Below are positions 55,379 through 64,000 of a stretch of DNA of 64,000 nucleotides, piece after piece (positions within the stretch are counted from its first letter, which is position 1; each line of letters starts with the position of its first letter). Source of the DNA: Rugamonas rubra (GTDB lineage Bacteria > Pseudomonadota > Gammaproteobacteria > Burkholderiales > Burkholderiaceae_D); assembly GCF_900114705.1 (NCBI RefSeq), contig NZ_FOTW01000015.1, forward strand, positions 124,001-188,000, read 5' to 3'. The notes under the pieces were generated by a model that did not search any database, was not told the origin of the DNA, and saw only the letters and a program-made list of their open reading frames with translations. Position numbers and translations under genes: made by a program.

Positions 55379-56839
55379 CTACTCCAGTAGTTTCAAGCGG
55401 TCTATCGCTTGTTGATTCCCTGGGTTGAGTTCCAGGGAACGACGGTAGTGTCGGATCGCCAGCTCTTTGGCCGAGTCCGCTTCATACGCCTCGGCCAGAC
55501 TGTCGTGCGCGTTGGCGCTGTCGGGATAGCGTTGCGCCGCGAGGGCAAGCACCGCGATGGCCGACTTGGTCTGGCGCTGGGCCAACAGGCGATAGCCCCA
55601 GCCGTTCAGGGCGCCGTCGCTGGGCGCGGAAACGGCGTATTTTTCCGTCACCTGGCGCAGTTTCTGGTCGATATTGTCGAAGCTGGCGGCGCCGAACTGT
55701 TCGCGCAGGCGGTACAGCGCGTAGCCGCCGCCGTTGATTTTCCTGAGCGCCGGCACGTAATAGCCGGCCACCGTGTCGATCAACTGTTCCGGTTGGCCGC
55801 CGGCCAGATTGCTCAGGATGATGATCGCCAGGTCGTCGTCGGGGTAGACGTAGAACGCGGAACGGCCACCGCCGATGCCGGCCACGGCGCGGTGCTCGCC
55901 GCGACGGATCGCCGGCCAGCCCATGGCCCACGGCGCCGGCTTGCCATCCGAATACACCGACGGCTGCCACAGCTGGCCGAGGCTGGCGGGCTTGAGCAAA
56001 CGGCCTTGTTGCAGGGCGACGATCCATTTGGCCAGCTCTTGTGCGCTGCTATTGATGCCGGCGCCGGTGCGCATGCTCGGCGTGAAGTCTTCGATCACGT
56101 TCTTCAGCGTTGTGCCGTCGCCCGCCAGACGATACGAGTTGGCCTTGTTCTTGATGATGTCCAAGCTGTCGCCAAAGCTGGTGTTCGGCATGCCGACCGC
56201 GTCGAACTGCTTGCGCTGGATGAACTGGAGGAAGGGCTCGCCGCTCAGCCGGTCGATGATTTTTCCCAGCAGCAGATAGTTGGTCTGGTTGTAGCTGAAG
56301 CGCTGGCCGGGCGCGAACTCCATCGGCAGCTTTTGCACGGCTTTCCAGGAGGCTTCCGGGCTGCCCGCGATCAAACCAGAGGTGCGCTGGTCCAGGATGT
56401 CGGGAAGGCCGGAGGTGTGGGCGAGCAGCTGCGCCACGGTGACGGCTTGCCATTCGGCCGGCAAGTCGGGCAGGTAGTGCGCGGCCGGCGCCTGCAGCTC
56501 GAGCTTGCCCTGTTCCACCAGCTGCATGACGGCCACGCCGGTGAACGATTTGGTGGCGGAGTTGATCGAGAACACGCTGGCGTCGGTGACTGGCACGCCG
56601 TACTGGAGGCTGGCGACGCCGAACGCCTTCGACAGCACGACCTTCTGCTTCTTGACGACGACGATTTGCAGTCCCGGAATGTGGCGCTCCCGCATTTCAC
56701 TCCGGATGAACTCGACGACGGCTTTGCCGGTCCGGGCATCGGCATCGGCGTGCGGCGTCGGGGCGGCATCGACCGAAGCACTGAACAGCAAAACCGTTGT
56801 CGCACTGAGTAGTAACCGGAGTGTGCCTGGAGTCCGCAT
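55379..56839 (-). CDS. Periplasmic serine hydrolase (beta-lactamase fold) with TPR-like C-terminus
   Basis: The ATG at 56839 gives 486 residues. A signal peptide (LRLLLSATTVLLFSASVDA) precedes a class C beta-lactamase-type domain. SxxK is SATK in FSINSATKSFTGVAVMQ, the second motif is YNQTNY, and LLAHTSGLPDIL follows the active site. After about residue 390 the protein ends in TPR-like helices (NGWGYRLLAQRQTKSAIAVL, YPDSANAHDSLAEAYEAD, ALRHYRRSLELNPGN-like IRHYRRSLELNPGNQQAI). Likely an exported esterase or peptidase; the substrate is unknown. It is preceded by transposon-rich DNA but has the normal composition of the chromosome. Confidence 0.85.
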   Translation of the reverse strand: MRTPGTLRLLLSATTVLLFSASVDAAPTPHADADARTGKAVVEFIRSEMRERHIPGLQIVVVKKQKVVLSKAFGVASLQYGVPVTDASVFSINSATKSFTGVAVMQLVEQGKLELQAPAAHYLPDLPAEWQAVTVAQLLAHTSGLPDILDQRTSGLIAGSPEASWKAVQKLPMEFAPGQRFSYNQTNYLLLGKIIDRLSGEPFLQFIQRKQFDAVGMPNTSFGDSLDIIKNKANSYRLAGDGTTLKNVIEDFTPSMRTGAGINSSAQELAKWIVALQQGRLLKPASLGQLWQPSVYSDGKPAPWAMGWPAIRRGEHRAVAGIGGGRSAFYVYPDDDLAIIILSNLAGGQPEQLIDTVAGYYVPALRKINGGGYALYRLREQFGAASFDNIDQKLRQVTEKYAVSAPSDGALNGWGYRLLAQRQTKSAIAVLALAAQRYPDSANAHDSLAEAYEADSAKELAIRHYRRSLELNPGNQQAIDRLKLLE

Positions 56840-56972
56840 GGCGTCGCTTTCTGTGAGGGGATGGGATCGTTCGGGGCGGCCGCGCCCAGCGCCGCTGGCG
56901 AGCCGAGGCAAGAATAGCCTATCCGGAATAGATGGTCGAGAGAAACGTTAATGTAATCGCCATGCCGGAACG

Positions 56973-57008
56973 AAAAAACGGCGGCCCACTCGCGCGGGCC
57001 GCCGTTTT
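56973..57008 (-). terminator. Bidirectional intrinsic terminator after the peptide transporter
   Basis: ACGGCGGCCC and GGGCCGCCGT form a 10-bp stem flanked by A6 on one side and T4 on the other. On the minus strand it ends in six T residues, 19 bases after the transporter stop. Confidence 0.9.
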
Positions 57009-57026
57009 ACGTTGACGCTGGAAGGA

Positions 57027-58532
57027 TTACTTCACGCCGTGCATCAGTTTATTGATCAGCGGGGCGATCAGGAACAGCAGCACGCCGGCGCCCAGCAGCG
57101 AGTAGAAGCCGAAGGTGTAGCCGGTCAGCGCCGACTGCACCGACATGCCGGTCTCGCCGGAGACGACGGAGGCGAAGATGCCCGACAGGTTGTTGCCGAT
57201 GCCGGTGGAGAGGAACCAGCCGCCCATGCCCAGGCCGACCAGGCGGGTAGGGGCCAGTTTGGTGACCATCGACAGGCCGATCGGCGACAGGCACAGCTCG
57301 CCGATCGACTGGATCACGTAGACCATGAACAAGGTCCAGAACGGGATCTTGTTGTTGCCGTCAACCAGGCTCGACAGGGCGAACATCAGCAGGCCGAAGG
57401 CGATGGCGTTGCCGATCAGGCCGATGCCGAACTTGCGCGGGATCGAAGGGTTGGCGTTGCGCTTGCCCAGCATGACCCAGACGGCGGCGACGACGGGGGC
57501 GAAGGCGATGATGGCGATCGAGTTGACGCTCTGGAACCAGGCGGTCGGGAAGTTCATGAAGCCCAGGTCGCGGTTGACGATGTTGTCGGCCAGGAAGGTG
57601 AACGAGCTGCCGGCCTGTTCGAAGAACATCCAGAACATGATGTTGAAGAAGAAGATCAGCAGCATGGCGATGACCTTGTCGCGGGCGACCTTGCCGTTCT
57701 TGATGCCTTCGATCATCAGCATGACGGCCAGGCCGATGAACAGCACGCTGAGCACGCCTTGCAGCTTCTGCGCGCCGACGGCCAGCAGGAAGTAGAACAC
57801 CGGGATCACGCACAGCGCGCCGAGGGCGACGTAGACGATGCGCATCGGGTTTTGCGCCTCGGGGGCGGGGGCGCCGATGCCTTTCAGCGCGGAGCGGCCG
57901 ATGGCGAACCAGACCAGGCTGATCAGCATGCCGATGCCGGCCGAGATGAAGACGATCTTGTACGAAGGCATGGCGCTGGTGCCGAAGATCTCTTCGGCCA
58001 GCAGCTGGGTGAAGATCGGCGCGAGGAAGCCACCGACGTTGATGCCCATGTAGAAGATGGTGAAGCCGGAGTCGCGGCGCGTGTCGGCCAGCGAATACAG
58101 TTTGCCCACCATGGTCGAGATGTTCGGTTTGAACATGCCGTTGCCGACGATGATGGTGGCCAGGCCGAGGTTGAACAGGTCGCGGTTGGGGATGGCGATC
58201 ATGAACAGGCCGGCCGCCATGAAGGTGGCGCCGACCAGGATCGAGCGCTGGTAGCCGAGCACACGGTCGGCCACGTAGCCGCCGAACAACGCGGCGGCAT
58301 ACACCAGCGCGAGGTAGGAGCCGTAGGTCAGATTGGCCGAGGCTTGGCCGGCCGCGTCGCCGCCGAAGAACTGGGTGACGATGTACAGCACCAGGGCCCA
58401 GCGAATGCCGTAGAACGCGAAGCGTTCCCAGAATTCGGCCATGAACAACATCCACAGCGGACTGGGGTGTCCCAGGATCTGCTTGAACTCGGGGATGGCG
58501 ACTTCCGTGTTAGGGGTGGTAGCACCGCTCAT
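57027..58532 (-). CDS. POT-family proton-dependent oligopeptide transporter
   Basis: This 501-residue carrier has about 14 membrane helices. The POT signature is FWERFAFYGIRWALVLYI, i.e. the ExxERFxYY-like block after helix 1. The second family block is FTIFYMGINVGGFLAPIF (family FYxxINxG). GGYVADRVLGYQRSILVG is the loop 2-3 motif. It imports di- and tripeptides with protons across the inner membrane. It stands alone and is divergent from ppnN. The clean terminator follows. Confidence 0.92.
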   Translation of the reverse strand: MSGATTPNTEVAIPEFKQILGHPSPLWMLFMAEFWERFAFYGIRWALVLYIVTQFFGGDAAGQASANLTYGSYLALVYAAALFGGYVADRVLGYQRSILVGATFMAAGLFMIAIPNRDLFNLGLATIIVGNGMFKPNISTMVGKLYSLADTRRDSGFTIFYMGINVGGFLAPIFTQLLAEEIFGTSAMPSYKIVFISAGIGMLISLVWFAIGRSALKGIGAPAPEAQNPMRIVYVALGALCVIPVFYFLLAVGAQKLQGVLSVLFIGLAVMLMIEGIKNGKVARDKVIAMLLIFFFNIMFWMFFEQAGSSFTFLADNIVNRDLGFMNFPTAWFQSVNSIAIIAFAPVVAAVWVMLGKRNANPSIPRKFGIGLIGNAIAFGLLMFALSSLVDGNNKIPFWTLFMVYVIQSIGELCLSPIGLSMVTKLAPTRLVGLGMGGWFLSTGIGNNLSGIFASVVSGETGMSVQSALTGYTFGFYSLLGAGVLLFLIAPLINKLMHGVK

Positions 58533-58847
58533 GCGGGTTCTCCTGAAAAATTATTATGAAATAGAGTTTTTATGGGGGACCGCTGGTAAAAACGTGCCTG
58601 AGCAAGTCCGCTTATGACGGGCCCGGTTCCCAATAGGCGAGCATTTTAATCTACAAAACGTTGCCGACACAGCTTTTGGCGGCGGCCCTGCGAAAAAGTA
58701 TCGTTTGTGCTAGAGAAGCGGTCCGCTGCGCCGGGTGGTGCGAATGTGCAATCTCCGGCCCCAAACGGGCTGAGTTGTCGTATATTGGCATTGCAAGCGT
58801 GGGACAAATACAAGTGTTGGAATGAACTGAATAAGGATTTCTGTACT

Positions 58848-60218
58848 ATGGAACATGACGTTGTCGATACCCTGATCGCGCCCGAGGGCCAGCTGGAAGT
58901 GCTCTCCAAAGCCGAGGTCAACAAGCTGCTCGATACTAGCCAGGGCGGCCTCTATAATATGTTCCGCAATTGCGCACTGGCCGTGCTCAACTGCGGCAGC
59001 ACTATCGACGATGGAAAGGAACTGCTGGAGCGCTACAAATCGTTCGGGATCAGCATCGTCCAGCGCGAGCGCGGCATCAAGCTCGACATCAAGGGCGCGC
59101 CGGGCATCGCCTTCGTCGACGGCAAGATGGTCAAAGGAATCCACGAGCACCTGTTCGCCGTGCTGCGCGACATCGTCTTCGTCAGCAACGAGGTGACCGA
59201 CAATCCGAAGTTCGACCTCGACGGCACCGAGGGCATCACCGACGCCGTCTTCCACATCCTGCGCAACGCCAACGTGTTGAAACCGCTGCTCAACCCGAAC
59301 CTGGTGGTGTGCTGGGGCGGCCACTCGATCAACCGCGCCGAGTACAACTACTCGAAGGAAGTGGGCTACCAGATGGGCCTGCGCGGCCTGGACATTTGCA
59401 CCGGCTGCGGCCCGGGCGCGATGAAGGGACCGATGAAGGGCGCCACCATCGGCCACGCCAAGCAGCGTTTGCAGACCGGGCGCTACCTGGGCATCTCCGA
59501 GCCGGGCATCATCGCCGCCGAGTCGCCCAACCCGATCGTCAACTCGCTGGTTATCATGCCGGACATCGAGAAGCGGCTGGAGGCCTTCGTGCGCACCGGC
59601 CACGGCATCGTGGTGTTCCCCGGCGGCGCCGGCACGGCCGAGGAGATCCTCTACATCCTGGGCATCCTGCTGCATCCGGACAACGTCGAGATCCCGTTCC
59701 CGCTGATCTTCACCGGGCCGGAAAGCTCGCGCGAGTACTTCGTGCAGATCAACCAGTTCATCAGCGACACGCTGGGGCCGGAGGCGCAGCAGCGCTACAA
59801 GATCATCATCGACGATCCCGAGCTGGTGGCGCGCGAGATGCAGGCCGGCATCAAGCAGGTGCGCGAGTTCCGCAAGTCGCGCGGCGACGCCTATTATTAC
59901 AACTGGCTGCTGAAGATCGACCACGAGTTCCAGCGCCCGTTCGCGCCGACCCACGAGAACATGCGCAACCTGAGCCTGCACAAGAACCAGGAGGTGCATT
60001 TGTTGGCGGCGAACCTGCGCCGCGCCTTCTCCGGCGTGGTGGCGGGCAACGTCAAGGACGAGGGCATCCGCGCCATCGAGAAGTACGGCCACTTCGAGAT
60101 CCACGGCGACGCCGCGATCATGGGGCCAATGGACGCGCTGCTGGCCTCCTTCGTGGTGCAGCATCGGATGAAGCTGGCCGGCAAGGCCTACACGCCTTGC
60201 TACCGGGTGATCCAGTAG
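58848..60218 (+). CDS. ppnN: Pyrimidine/purine nucleotide 5'-monophosphate nucleosidase
   Basis: The ATG at 58848 (AAGGA upstream) gives 456 residues, the length of PpnN. The LOG-type nucleotide-binding motif is VVFPGGAGTAEEILYI, preceded by GGHSINRAEYNYSKEVGYQM and TGCGPGAMKGPMKGATIGHA. An N-terminal domain (AEVNKLLDTSQGGLYNMF) and a C-terminal domain complete the family layout. It cleaves nucleoside monophosphates to base and ribose 5-phosphate and is stimulated by (p)ppGpp in E. coli. It has a 315-base region upstream, divergent from the peptide transporter, in which I see no gene. Repeat copy 5 follows the stop. Confidence 0.93.
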   Translation: MEHDVVDTLIAPEGQLEVLSKAEVNKLLDTSQGGLYNMFRNCALAVLNCGSTIDDGKELLERYKSFGISIVQRERGIKLDIKGAPGIAFVDGKMVKGIHEHLFAVLRDIVFVSNEVTDNPKFDLDGTEGITDAVFHILRNANVLKPLLNPNLVVCWGGHSINRAEYNYSKEVGYQMGLRGLDICTGCGPGAMKGPMKGATIGHAKQRLQTGRYLGISEPGIIAAESPNPIVNSLVIMPDIEKRLEAFVRTGHGIVVFPGGAGTAEEILYILGILLHPDNVEIPFPLIFTGPESSREYFVQINQFISDTLGPEAQQRYKIIIDDPELVAREMQAGIKQVREFRKSRGDAYYYNWLLKIDHEFQRPFAPTHENMRNLSLHKNQEVHLLAANLRRAFSGVVAGNVKDEGIRAIEKYGHFEIHGDAAIMGPMDALLASFVVQHRMKLAGKAYTPCYRVIQ

Positions 60219-60253
60219 GCTTGGCGTTGGCGGAGTTTTACCCCGGAACCGCA

Positions 60254-60283
60254 GGGGTCTGACCCCGTACGGGGTCAGACCCC
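60254..60283. repeat. Nested palindrome, copy 5
   Basis: GGGGTCTGACCCC, a GTAC spacer, then GGGGTCAGACCCC: the order of the two 13-mers is swapped relative to the other copies. A CCTCGGGGTG tail follows and pairs with TACCCCGG to the left. It lies between the convergent ppnN and lysS genes. Confidence 0.9.
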
Positions 60284-60334
60284 GGGCATGCGCCTCGGGG
60301 TGTCGGTGAGGCCCCGCCGTCCCGTGCAGGAATG

Positions 60335-60370
60335 AAAAAAGCCGCCCGGCTTCGCAGTCGGGCGGCTTTT
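60335..60370 (-). terminator. Bidirectional intrinsic terminator of lysS and ppnN
   Basis: AGCCGCCCG and CGGGCGGCT form a 9-bp stem with T6 on the minus-strand side and T3-4 on the plus side, between the two convergent genes. Confidence 0.92.
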
Positions 60371-60390
60371 CTTATGGCTGACGCCAGCGC

Positions 60391-61926
60391 TTACTCTTCG
60401 CGGCGCAGGTGCGGGAACAGCAGCACGTCGCGGATGTTGGGCGAGTCGGTGATGATCATCATCAGGCGGTCGATGCCGATGCCGCAACCGCCGGCCGGCG
60501 GCATGCCGTATTCGAGCGCGCGGATGTAGTCGGCGTCGTAGAACATCGCCTCCTCGTCGCCGGCGTCCTTGGCGGCCACCTGGGCCAGGAAGCGGGCCGA
60601 CTGGTCCTCGGCGTCGTTCAACTCGGAGAAGCCGTTGGCGATCTCGCGGCCGACCATGAACAGCTCGAAGCGCTCGGTGATGCCGGCCACGGTGTCGGAG
60701 GCGCGCGCCAGCGGCGACACTTCGACCGGGTAGTCGATGATGTAGGTCGGTTCCCACAGCTGGGCTTCGGCGGTCTCTTCGAACAGCGCCAGTTGCAGCG
60801 CGCCCAGGCCGGCGGTGGCGAAGGGCTTGACGCCGAATTTCGCCAGCTCGGTCTTGATGAACTCGGCGTCGGTCAGCTGTTCGGGCGTGTAGCCGGGCGC
60901 GTACTTGTTGATCGCCTCGACGATGGTCAGGCGGTGGAAGGGCTTGGCCAAGTCCAGCTCGCGGCCGCCGTAGGTCAGCGTGGCGGTGCCGTGGGCGTCG
61001 ATGGCGGCCTGGCGGATGACGGCCTCGGTGAAGTCCATCAACCACTTGTAGTCGGTGTACGCCGCGTAGAACTCCATCATGGTGAATTCGGGGTTGTGAC
61101 GGATCGACACGCCTTCGTTGCGGAAGTTGCGGTTGATCTCGAACACGCGGTCGAAGCCGCCCACCACCAGACGCTTCAGGTACAGCTCGGGCGCGATGCG
61201 CAGGAACATTTGCATGTCGAGCGCGTTGTGGTGGGTGGTGAAGGGCTTGGCCGCGGCGCCACCGGGAATGGTGTGCAGCATCGGCGTTTCCACTTCCATG
61301 AACTCGTTCTTTTCCATGAAGCGGCGGATCGAGGAGATGGCGGCGGTGCGCGCCTTGAAGGTGCGGCGCGTTTCCTCGTTCATGATCAGGTCGACGTAGC
61401 GCTGGCGGTACTTGGTCTCCTGGTCGGCCAGGCCGTGGAACTTGTCGGGCAGCGGACGCAGCGACTTGGTGATCAGGCGCAGCTCGCTAACCTTGATGGT
61501 CAGTTCGTCGGTCTTGGTCTTGAACAGGGTGCCGGTGACGCCGAGGATGTCGCCCAGGTCGTAGTGGTGCAGCGCGGCCATGGCGGCTTCGCCGGTCAGG
61601 TCGAGCGTGGCGTAGATCTGGATGCGGCCGTCGGCCTTGGCGCCGGAGGCGTCCTGCAGCGTGGCGAAGGCGGCCTTCTTGCCGGCTTCGCGCTTGAGCA
61701 TCATGCGGCCGGCCAGCACCACGGTGATCGGCTCGGCTTCCAGCTCTTCGCGGCTCTTGCCGGCGTACTGCTCGTGCAGGGCGGCGGCCTTGTGCTGCGG
61801 GCGGAAGTCGTTGGGGAAGGCGATGCCTTGCTCGCGCAGGGTGGCCAGCTTGACGCGGCGCTCGGCGATGATTTTGTTTTCGTCCGGCGCTGCCTGCGCT
61901 GCTGCTTGATCTTGTTCCGTGGTCAT
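60391..61926 (-). CDS. lysS: Lysyl-tRNA synthetase (class II)
   Basis: The 511-residue enzyme charges tRNA-Lys. An N-terminal OB-fold anticodon domain (about 60-170) is followed by the class II core. Motif 1 is in [15 protein letters not shown], motif 2 is [20 protein letters not shown], and motif 3 is [15 protein letters not shown] near the C-terminus. The first 25 residues ([16 protein letters not shown]) are a disordered tail. It is the last gene of the prfB-HAD-lysS operon, as is usual in betaproteobacteria, where prfB and lysS are neighbours. Confidence 0.96.
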   Translation of the reverse strand: MTTEQDQAAAQAAPDENKIIAERRVKLATLREQGIAFPNDFRPQHKAAALHEQYAGKSREELEAEPITVVLAGRMMLKREAGKKAAFATLQDASGAKADGRIQIYATLDLTGEAAMAALHHYDLGDILGVTGTLFKTKTDELTIKVSELRLITKSLRPLPDKFHGLADQETKYRQRYVDLIMNEETRRTFKARTAAISSIRRFMEKNEFMEVETPMLHTIPGGAAAKPFTTHHNALDMQMFLRIAPELYLKRLVVGGFDRVFEINRNFRNEGVSIRHNPEFTMMEFYAAYTDYKWLMDFTEAVIRQAAIDAHGTATLTYGGRELDLAKPFHRLTIVEAINKYAPGYTPEQLTDAEFIKTELAKFGVKPFATAGLGALQLALFEETAEAQLWEPTYIIDYPVEVSPLARASDTVAGITERFELFMVGREIANGFSELNDAEDQSARFLAQVAAKDAGDEEAMFYDADYIRALEYGMPPAGGCGIGIDRLMMIITDSPNIRDVLLFPHLRREE

Positions 61927-61952
61927 GGTGTGTGCTTGGTTGAGGTGAGTAT

Positions 61953-62651
61953 TTAAATGGTGGACGCGGTGGCGGCGAAGTCGGCGCCCAGGCCGAACAG
62001 CTGCTCGACGTCGAGCTCGCTGAAGTCGCGCGCGACGCAGATCACGTTGTCGAATTCGGCGAAGGCCTCGGCCGGCAGGGTGGTGGTGAGCACCACCGCG
62101 CGCATGCCGGCGCGGCGCGCCGCCTCGACGCCGAGCGGGGCGTCCTCGAAGACGATGCTGTGCTCGGGCGCGGCGCCGCAGCGCTGGGCCGCCAGCAGGA
62201 ACACGTCCGGGTTGGGCTTGCCGCGGGCGACGTCGGCGGCGCCGACGACGGCGTCGAAGTGGCCGCGCAGGGCCAGGCCGTCGAGCGTGAAGACGATGTT
62301 GTCGTTGGGCGCGGCGGTGGCCACGGCCAGCGCCACGCGGCGGCTTTTGGCCGCCGCGATCAGCGCGTCGAAGCCCTTGACGGTGGCCCGGTGGGGCGCG
62401 TACAGCTCGCGGTACAGCGATTCTTTTTCAAAATCCAGCAGCGCGCTTTCTTCCTTCGTCAGGTGGCCGCCCAGGTAGTGGGCCATGATCTCGTGGCCCT
62501 GGCGGCCGGCCGTGGCGCGGAAGAACTCGTCGGCGTCGACCGTGTGGCCGCGCCGTTCGAAGAAGGCCAGCCACGACTTGGTGTGGAAGGCCATGTTGTC
62601 GACGATGGTGCCGTCCATGTCGAAGATGAATGCGCGCTGTGCTTGGGTCAT
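61953..62651 (-). CDS. HAD-superfamily phosphatase (phosphoglycolate/beta-phosphoglucomutase type)
   Basis: From ATG 62651 the product has 232 residues. HAD motif I is [12 protein letters not shown], the cap region runs to about residue 85, motif II is [11 protein letters not shown], the conserved Lys is in [11 protein letters not shown], and motif III is [12 protein letters not shown]. It probably dephosphorylates a small sugar phosphate or a damaged metabolite in the cytoplasm. It begins two bases after the prfB stop codon and precedes lysS, so it is firmly in this operon; no clear functional link is known. Confidence 0.87.
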   Translation of the reverse strand: MTQAQRAFIFDMDGTIVDNMAFHTKSWLAFFERRGHTVDADEFFRATAGRQGHEIMAHYLGGHLTKEESALLDFEKESLYRELYAPHRATVKGFDALIAAAKSRRVALAVATAAPNDNIVFTLDGLALRGHFDAVVGAADVARGKPNPDVFLLAAQRCGAAPEHSIVFEDAPLGVEAARRAGMRAVVLTTTLPAEAFAEFDNVICVARDFSELDVEQLFGLGADFAATASTI

Positions 62652-62653
62652 CG

Positions 62654-63758
62654 TTATACGCCTTGCTTGAGGGATGCGGAGATGAACTCGTCGAGGTCGC
62701 CGTCCAGCACGCCCTTGGTGTTGCCGGTCTCGAAGTTGGTGCGCAGGTCCTTGATGCGGGACTGGTCCAGCACGTAGGAGCGGATCTGGTGGCCCCAGCC
62801 GACGTCGGTCTTGGAGTCTTCCAGCTTCTGCTGCTCGCTCATGCGCTTGCGCAGCTCGGCCTCGTACAGCTTGGCCTTGAGCATTTCCATCGCCTCGGCG
62901 CGGTTGCGGTGCTGCGAGCGGTCGTTCTGGCACTGCACGACGATACCGGACGGCATGTGCGTCAGACGCACGGCCGAGTCGGTCTTGTTGATGTGCTGGC
63001 CGCCGGCACCGGAGGCGCGGTAGGTGTCGACGCGCAAATCGGCCGGGTTGATCTCGATGTCGATCGAATCGTCCACTTCCGGATACACGAACAGCGAGGT
63101 GAACGAGGTGTGGCGGCCGTTGGCCGAGTCGAACGGCGACTTGCGCACCAAACGGTGCACGCCGGTCTCGGTGCGCAGGAAGCCGTAGGCGTGGTCACCC
63201 TCGACCTTCAGGGTGGCGGTCTTGATGCCGGCCACCTCGCCGTCGGACTGCTCCATGATCTCGACCTTGAAGCCCTTGCGTTCGCAATAGCGCAGGTATT
63301 GGCGCAACAGCATCGAGGCCCAGTCCTGCGCCTCGGTGCCGCCGGCGCCGGCCTGGATGTCGATGAAGCAGTTGTTCGGGTCCATCGGATTGTTGAACAT
63401 CCGGCGGAACTCCATGCCCTCGATGACCTTCTTGATGTCCTCGACGTCGACGATGATGGCTTCCAGCGTGTCGTCGTCCTGCTCCTCGCGCGCCATGGCG
63501 AACAGGTCTGCGGTGTCGCGCAGGTCGGCGTCGGCCTTGGTCAGGGAGAAGACGATCGACTCGAGCGATTTCTTTTCCTTACCCAGGTCCTGGGCGCGCT
63601 TGGGATCGTTCCAGACGGTCGGGTCTTCTAATTCTTCGTTGACTTGTTCGAGTTTCTCTGACTTGGTATCGAAGTCAAAGATACCTCCGTAGTTCGGCTT
63701 CGCGGGTCGTCAGATCGGCGAGCAGGGCGGAGAGGGCGTTGATGCGTTCGGCTTCCAT
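62654..63758 (-). CDS. prfB: Peptide chain release factor 2, with programmed +1 frameshift
   Basis: Translation starts at 63758 ([20 protein letters not shown]), reaches an in-frame TGA after 27 codons (63677-63675), and must shift +1 at CTT TGA C to continue [20 protein letters not shown]. The product is 367 residues, the normal RF2 length. The tripeptide SPF that reads stop codons and the GGQ loop are visible in the core ([26 protein letters not shown]). RF2 terminates translation at UGA and UAA. Because the shift depends on slow decoding of UGA, RF2 controls its own synthesis. Annotators who do not model the shift would report a shorter protein starting at 63496. Confidence 0.95.
63674..63689 (-). 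promoter_or_regulatory. prfB: RF2 programmed frameshift site
   Basis: On the minus strand CGGAGG (internal Shine-Dalgarno-like, 63689-63684) precedes the slippery CTTTGAC (63680-63674) by three bases. This is the standard arrangement in bacterial prfB genes. Confidence 0.93.
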
Positions 63759-63958
63759 GGCTTATCTTTTCTATGCAGAAATCAAACCCTAGATTATACG
63801 CGAGCGCGCCACTGCCGGGGGCGCCGCCGTGCAAGCTGTTTCAACGGGCGATGCGCCAGGCTTGTGTAAAAACCAATGCCGGGCTCGACAGAACGAACTT
63901 GATGCGGCGGGCGGCACTGCGTATCATGCTGCTACTCAAGAATCCGCCCTGTCCGTTC

Positions 63959-64000
63959 ATGCGCCCCAGCCCAAGCCGCACTGTTCTGCCCGTTTTGCTC
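63959..64000 (+). CDS. Possible 5' end of a gene running off the right edge
   Basis: An ATG at 63959 opens the frame MRPSPSRTVLPVLL, which looks like the start of a signal peptide, but only 14 codons are in the window and no ribosome binding site is evident. It would be divergent from prfB. Confidence 0.25.
   Translation, partial: MRPSPSRTVLPVLL

Noticed and set aside
63497..63834. A separate 68-codon gene overlapping the start of prfB and a short prfB starting at 63496.
   Set aside because: The sequence is explained completely by the RF2 zero-frame leader plus the +1 frameshift; the overlapping frame is a shadow.

Overview
The window reads as chromosomal DNA of a high-GC betaproteobacterium, most likely an Oxalobacteraceae member of the Massilia/Duganella group. 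That placement is inferred from the GC-rich codon use, the PEP-CTERM 'choice-of-anchor A' protein, the LifO-type lipase/foldase pair, the class II lysS next to a frameshifted prfB, and the glycerol ABC transporter of the GlpSTPQUV type. No tRNA, rRNA or CRISPR array was found.

Layout. 1-3.9 kb: left-truncated type I export locus on the minus strand (C39 peptidase/ABC transporter, HlyD adaptor and TolC protein, preceded by a 38-codon ORF that overlaps the TolC start). 4.1-11.1 kb: a LysR regulator divergent from a D-glutamate cyclase-like protein, an MFS carrier and a fused ATP-dependent 5-oxoprolinase, probably a 5-oxoproline/D-glutamate utilisation unit. 11.1-16.8 kb: a GT-C-like membrane protein, a secreted cache-domain protein and an unrecognised three-gene locus built around a 749-residue, cysteine-rich protein with an internal duplication. 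17.0-24.6 kb: PLP dehydratase and cysteine hydrolase genes behind a threonine-rich leader peptide and hairpin, then a serine hydrolase, a small membrane protein, serB and mfd. 24.8-35.6 kb: branched-chain aminotransferase, 5'-nucleotidase, PEP-CTERM protein, diguanylate cyclase, PAAR-like protein, chemoreceptor, a coiled-coil paralogue pair, lipase with foldase, and a TetR regulator.

35.6-49.2 kb: a DUF433/DUF5615 toxin-antitoxin-like pair bracketed by a duplicated tetR 3' end, a PBP1a-type penicillin-binding protein, and a complete glycerol regulon (glpR divergent from glpD-glpSTPQUV-glpK). Glycerol enters through the ABC transporter, is phosphorylated by GlpK and oxidised by GlpD under GlpR control. 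49.3-55.4 kb: a periplasmic cyclohexadienyl dehydratase/chorismate mutase fusion and an FMN reductase, followed by an accessory patch of transposon debris (IS3, IS630, IS21 and IS66 relics and a decayed serB fragment), a hypothetical protein and a putative lipoprotein. 55.4-64 kb: serine hydrolase with TPR, POT peptide transporter, ppnN and the prfB-HAD-lysS operon, with the classic RF2 autoregulatory frameshift.

Five copies of a nested palindrome, built from two units of the form RGGGTCWGACCCY, lie at gene ends across the window, four of them between convergent genes. The most novel-looking items are the threonine leader/attenuator, the 749-residue protein locus and this repeat family. All functions are read from sequence by eye; no database search was run.
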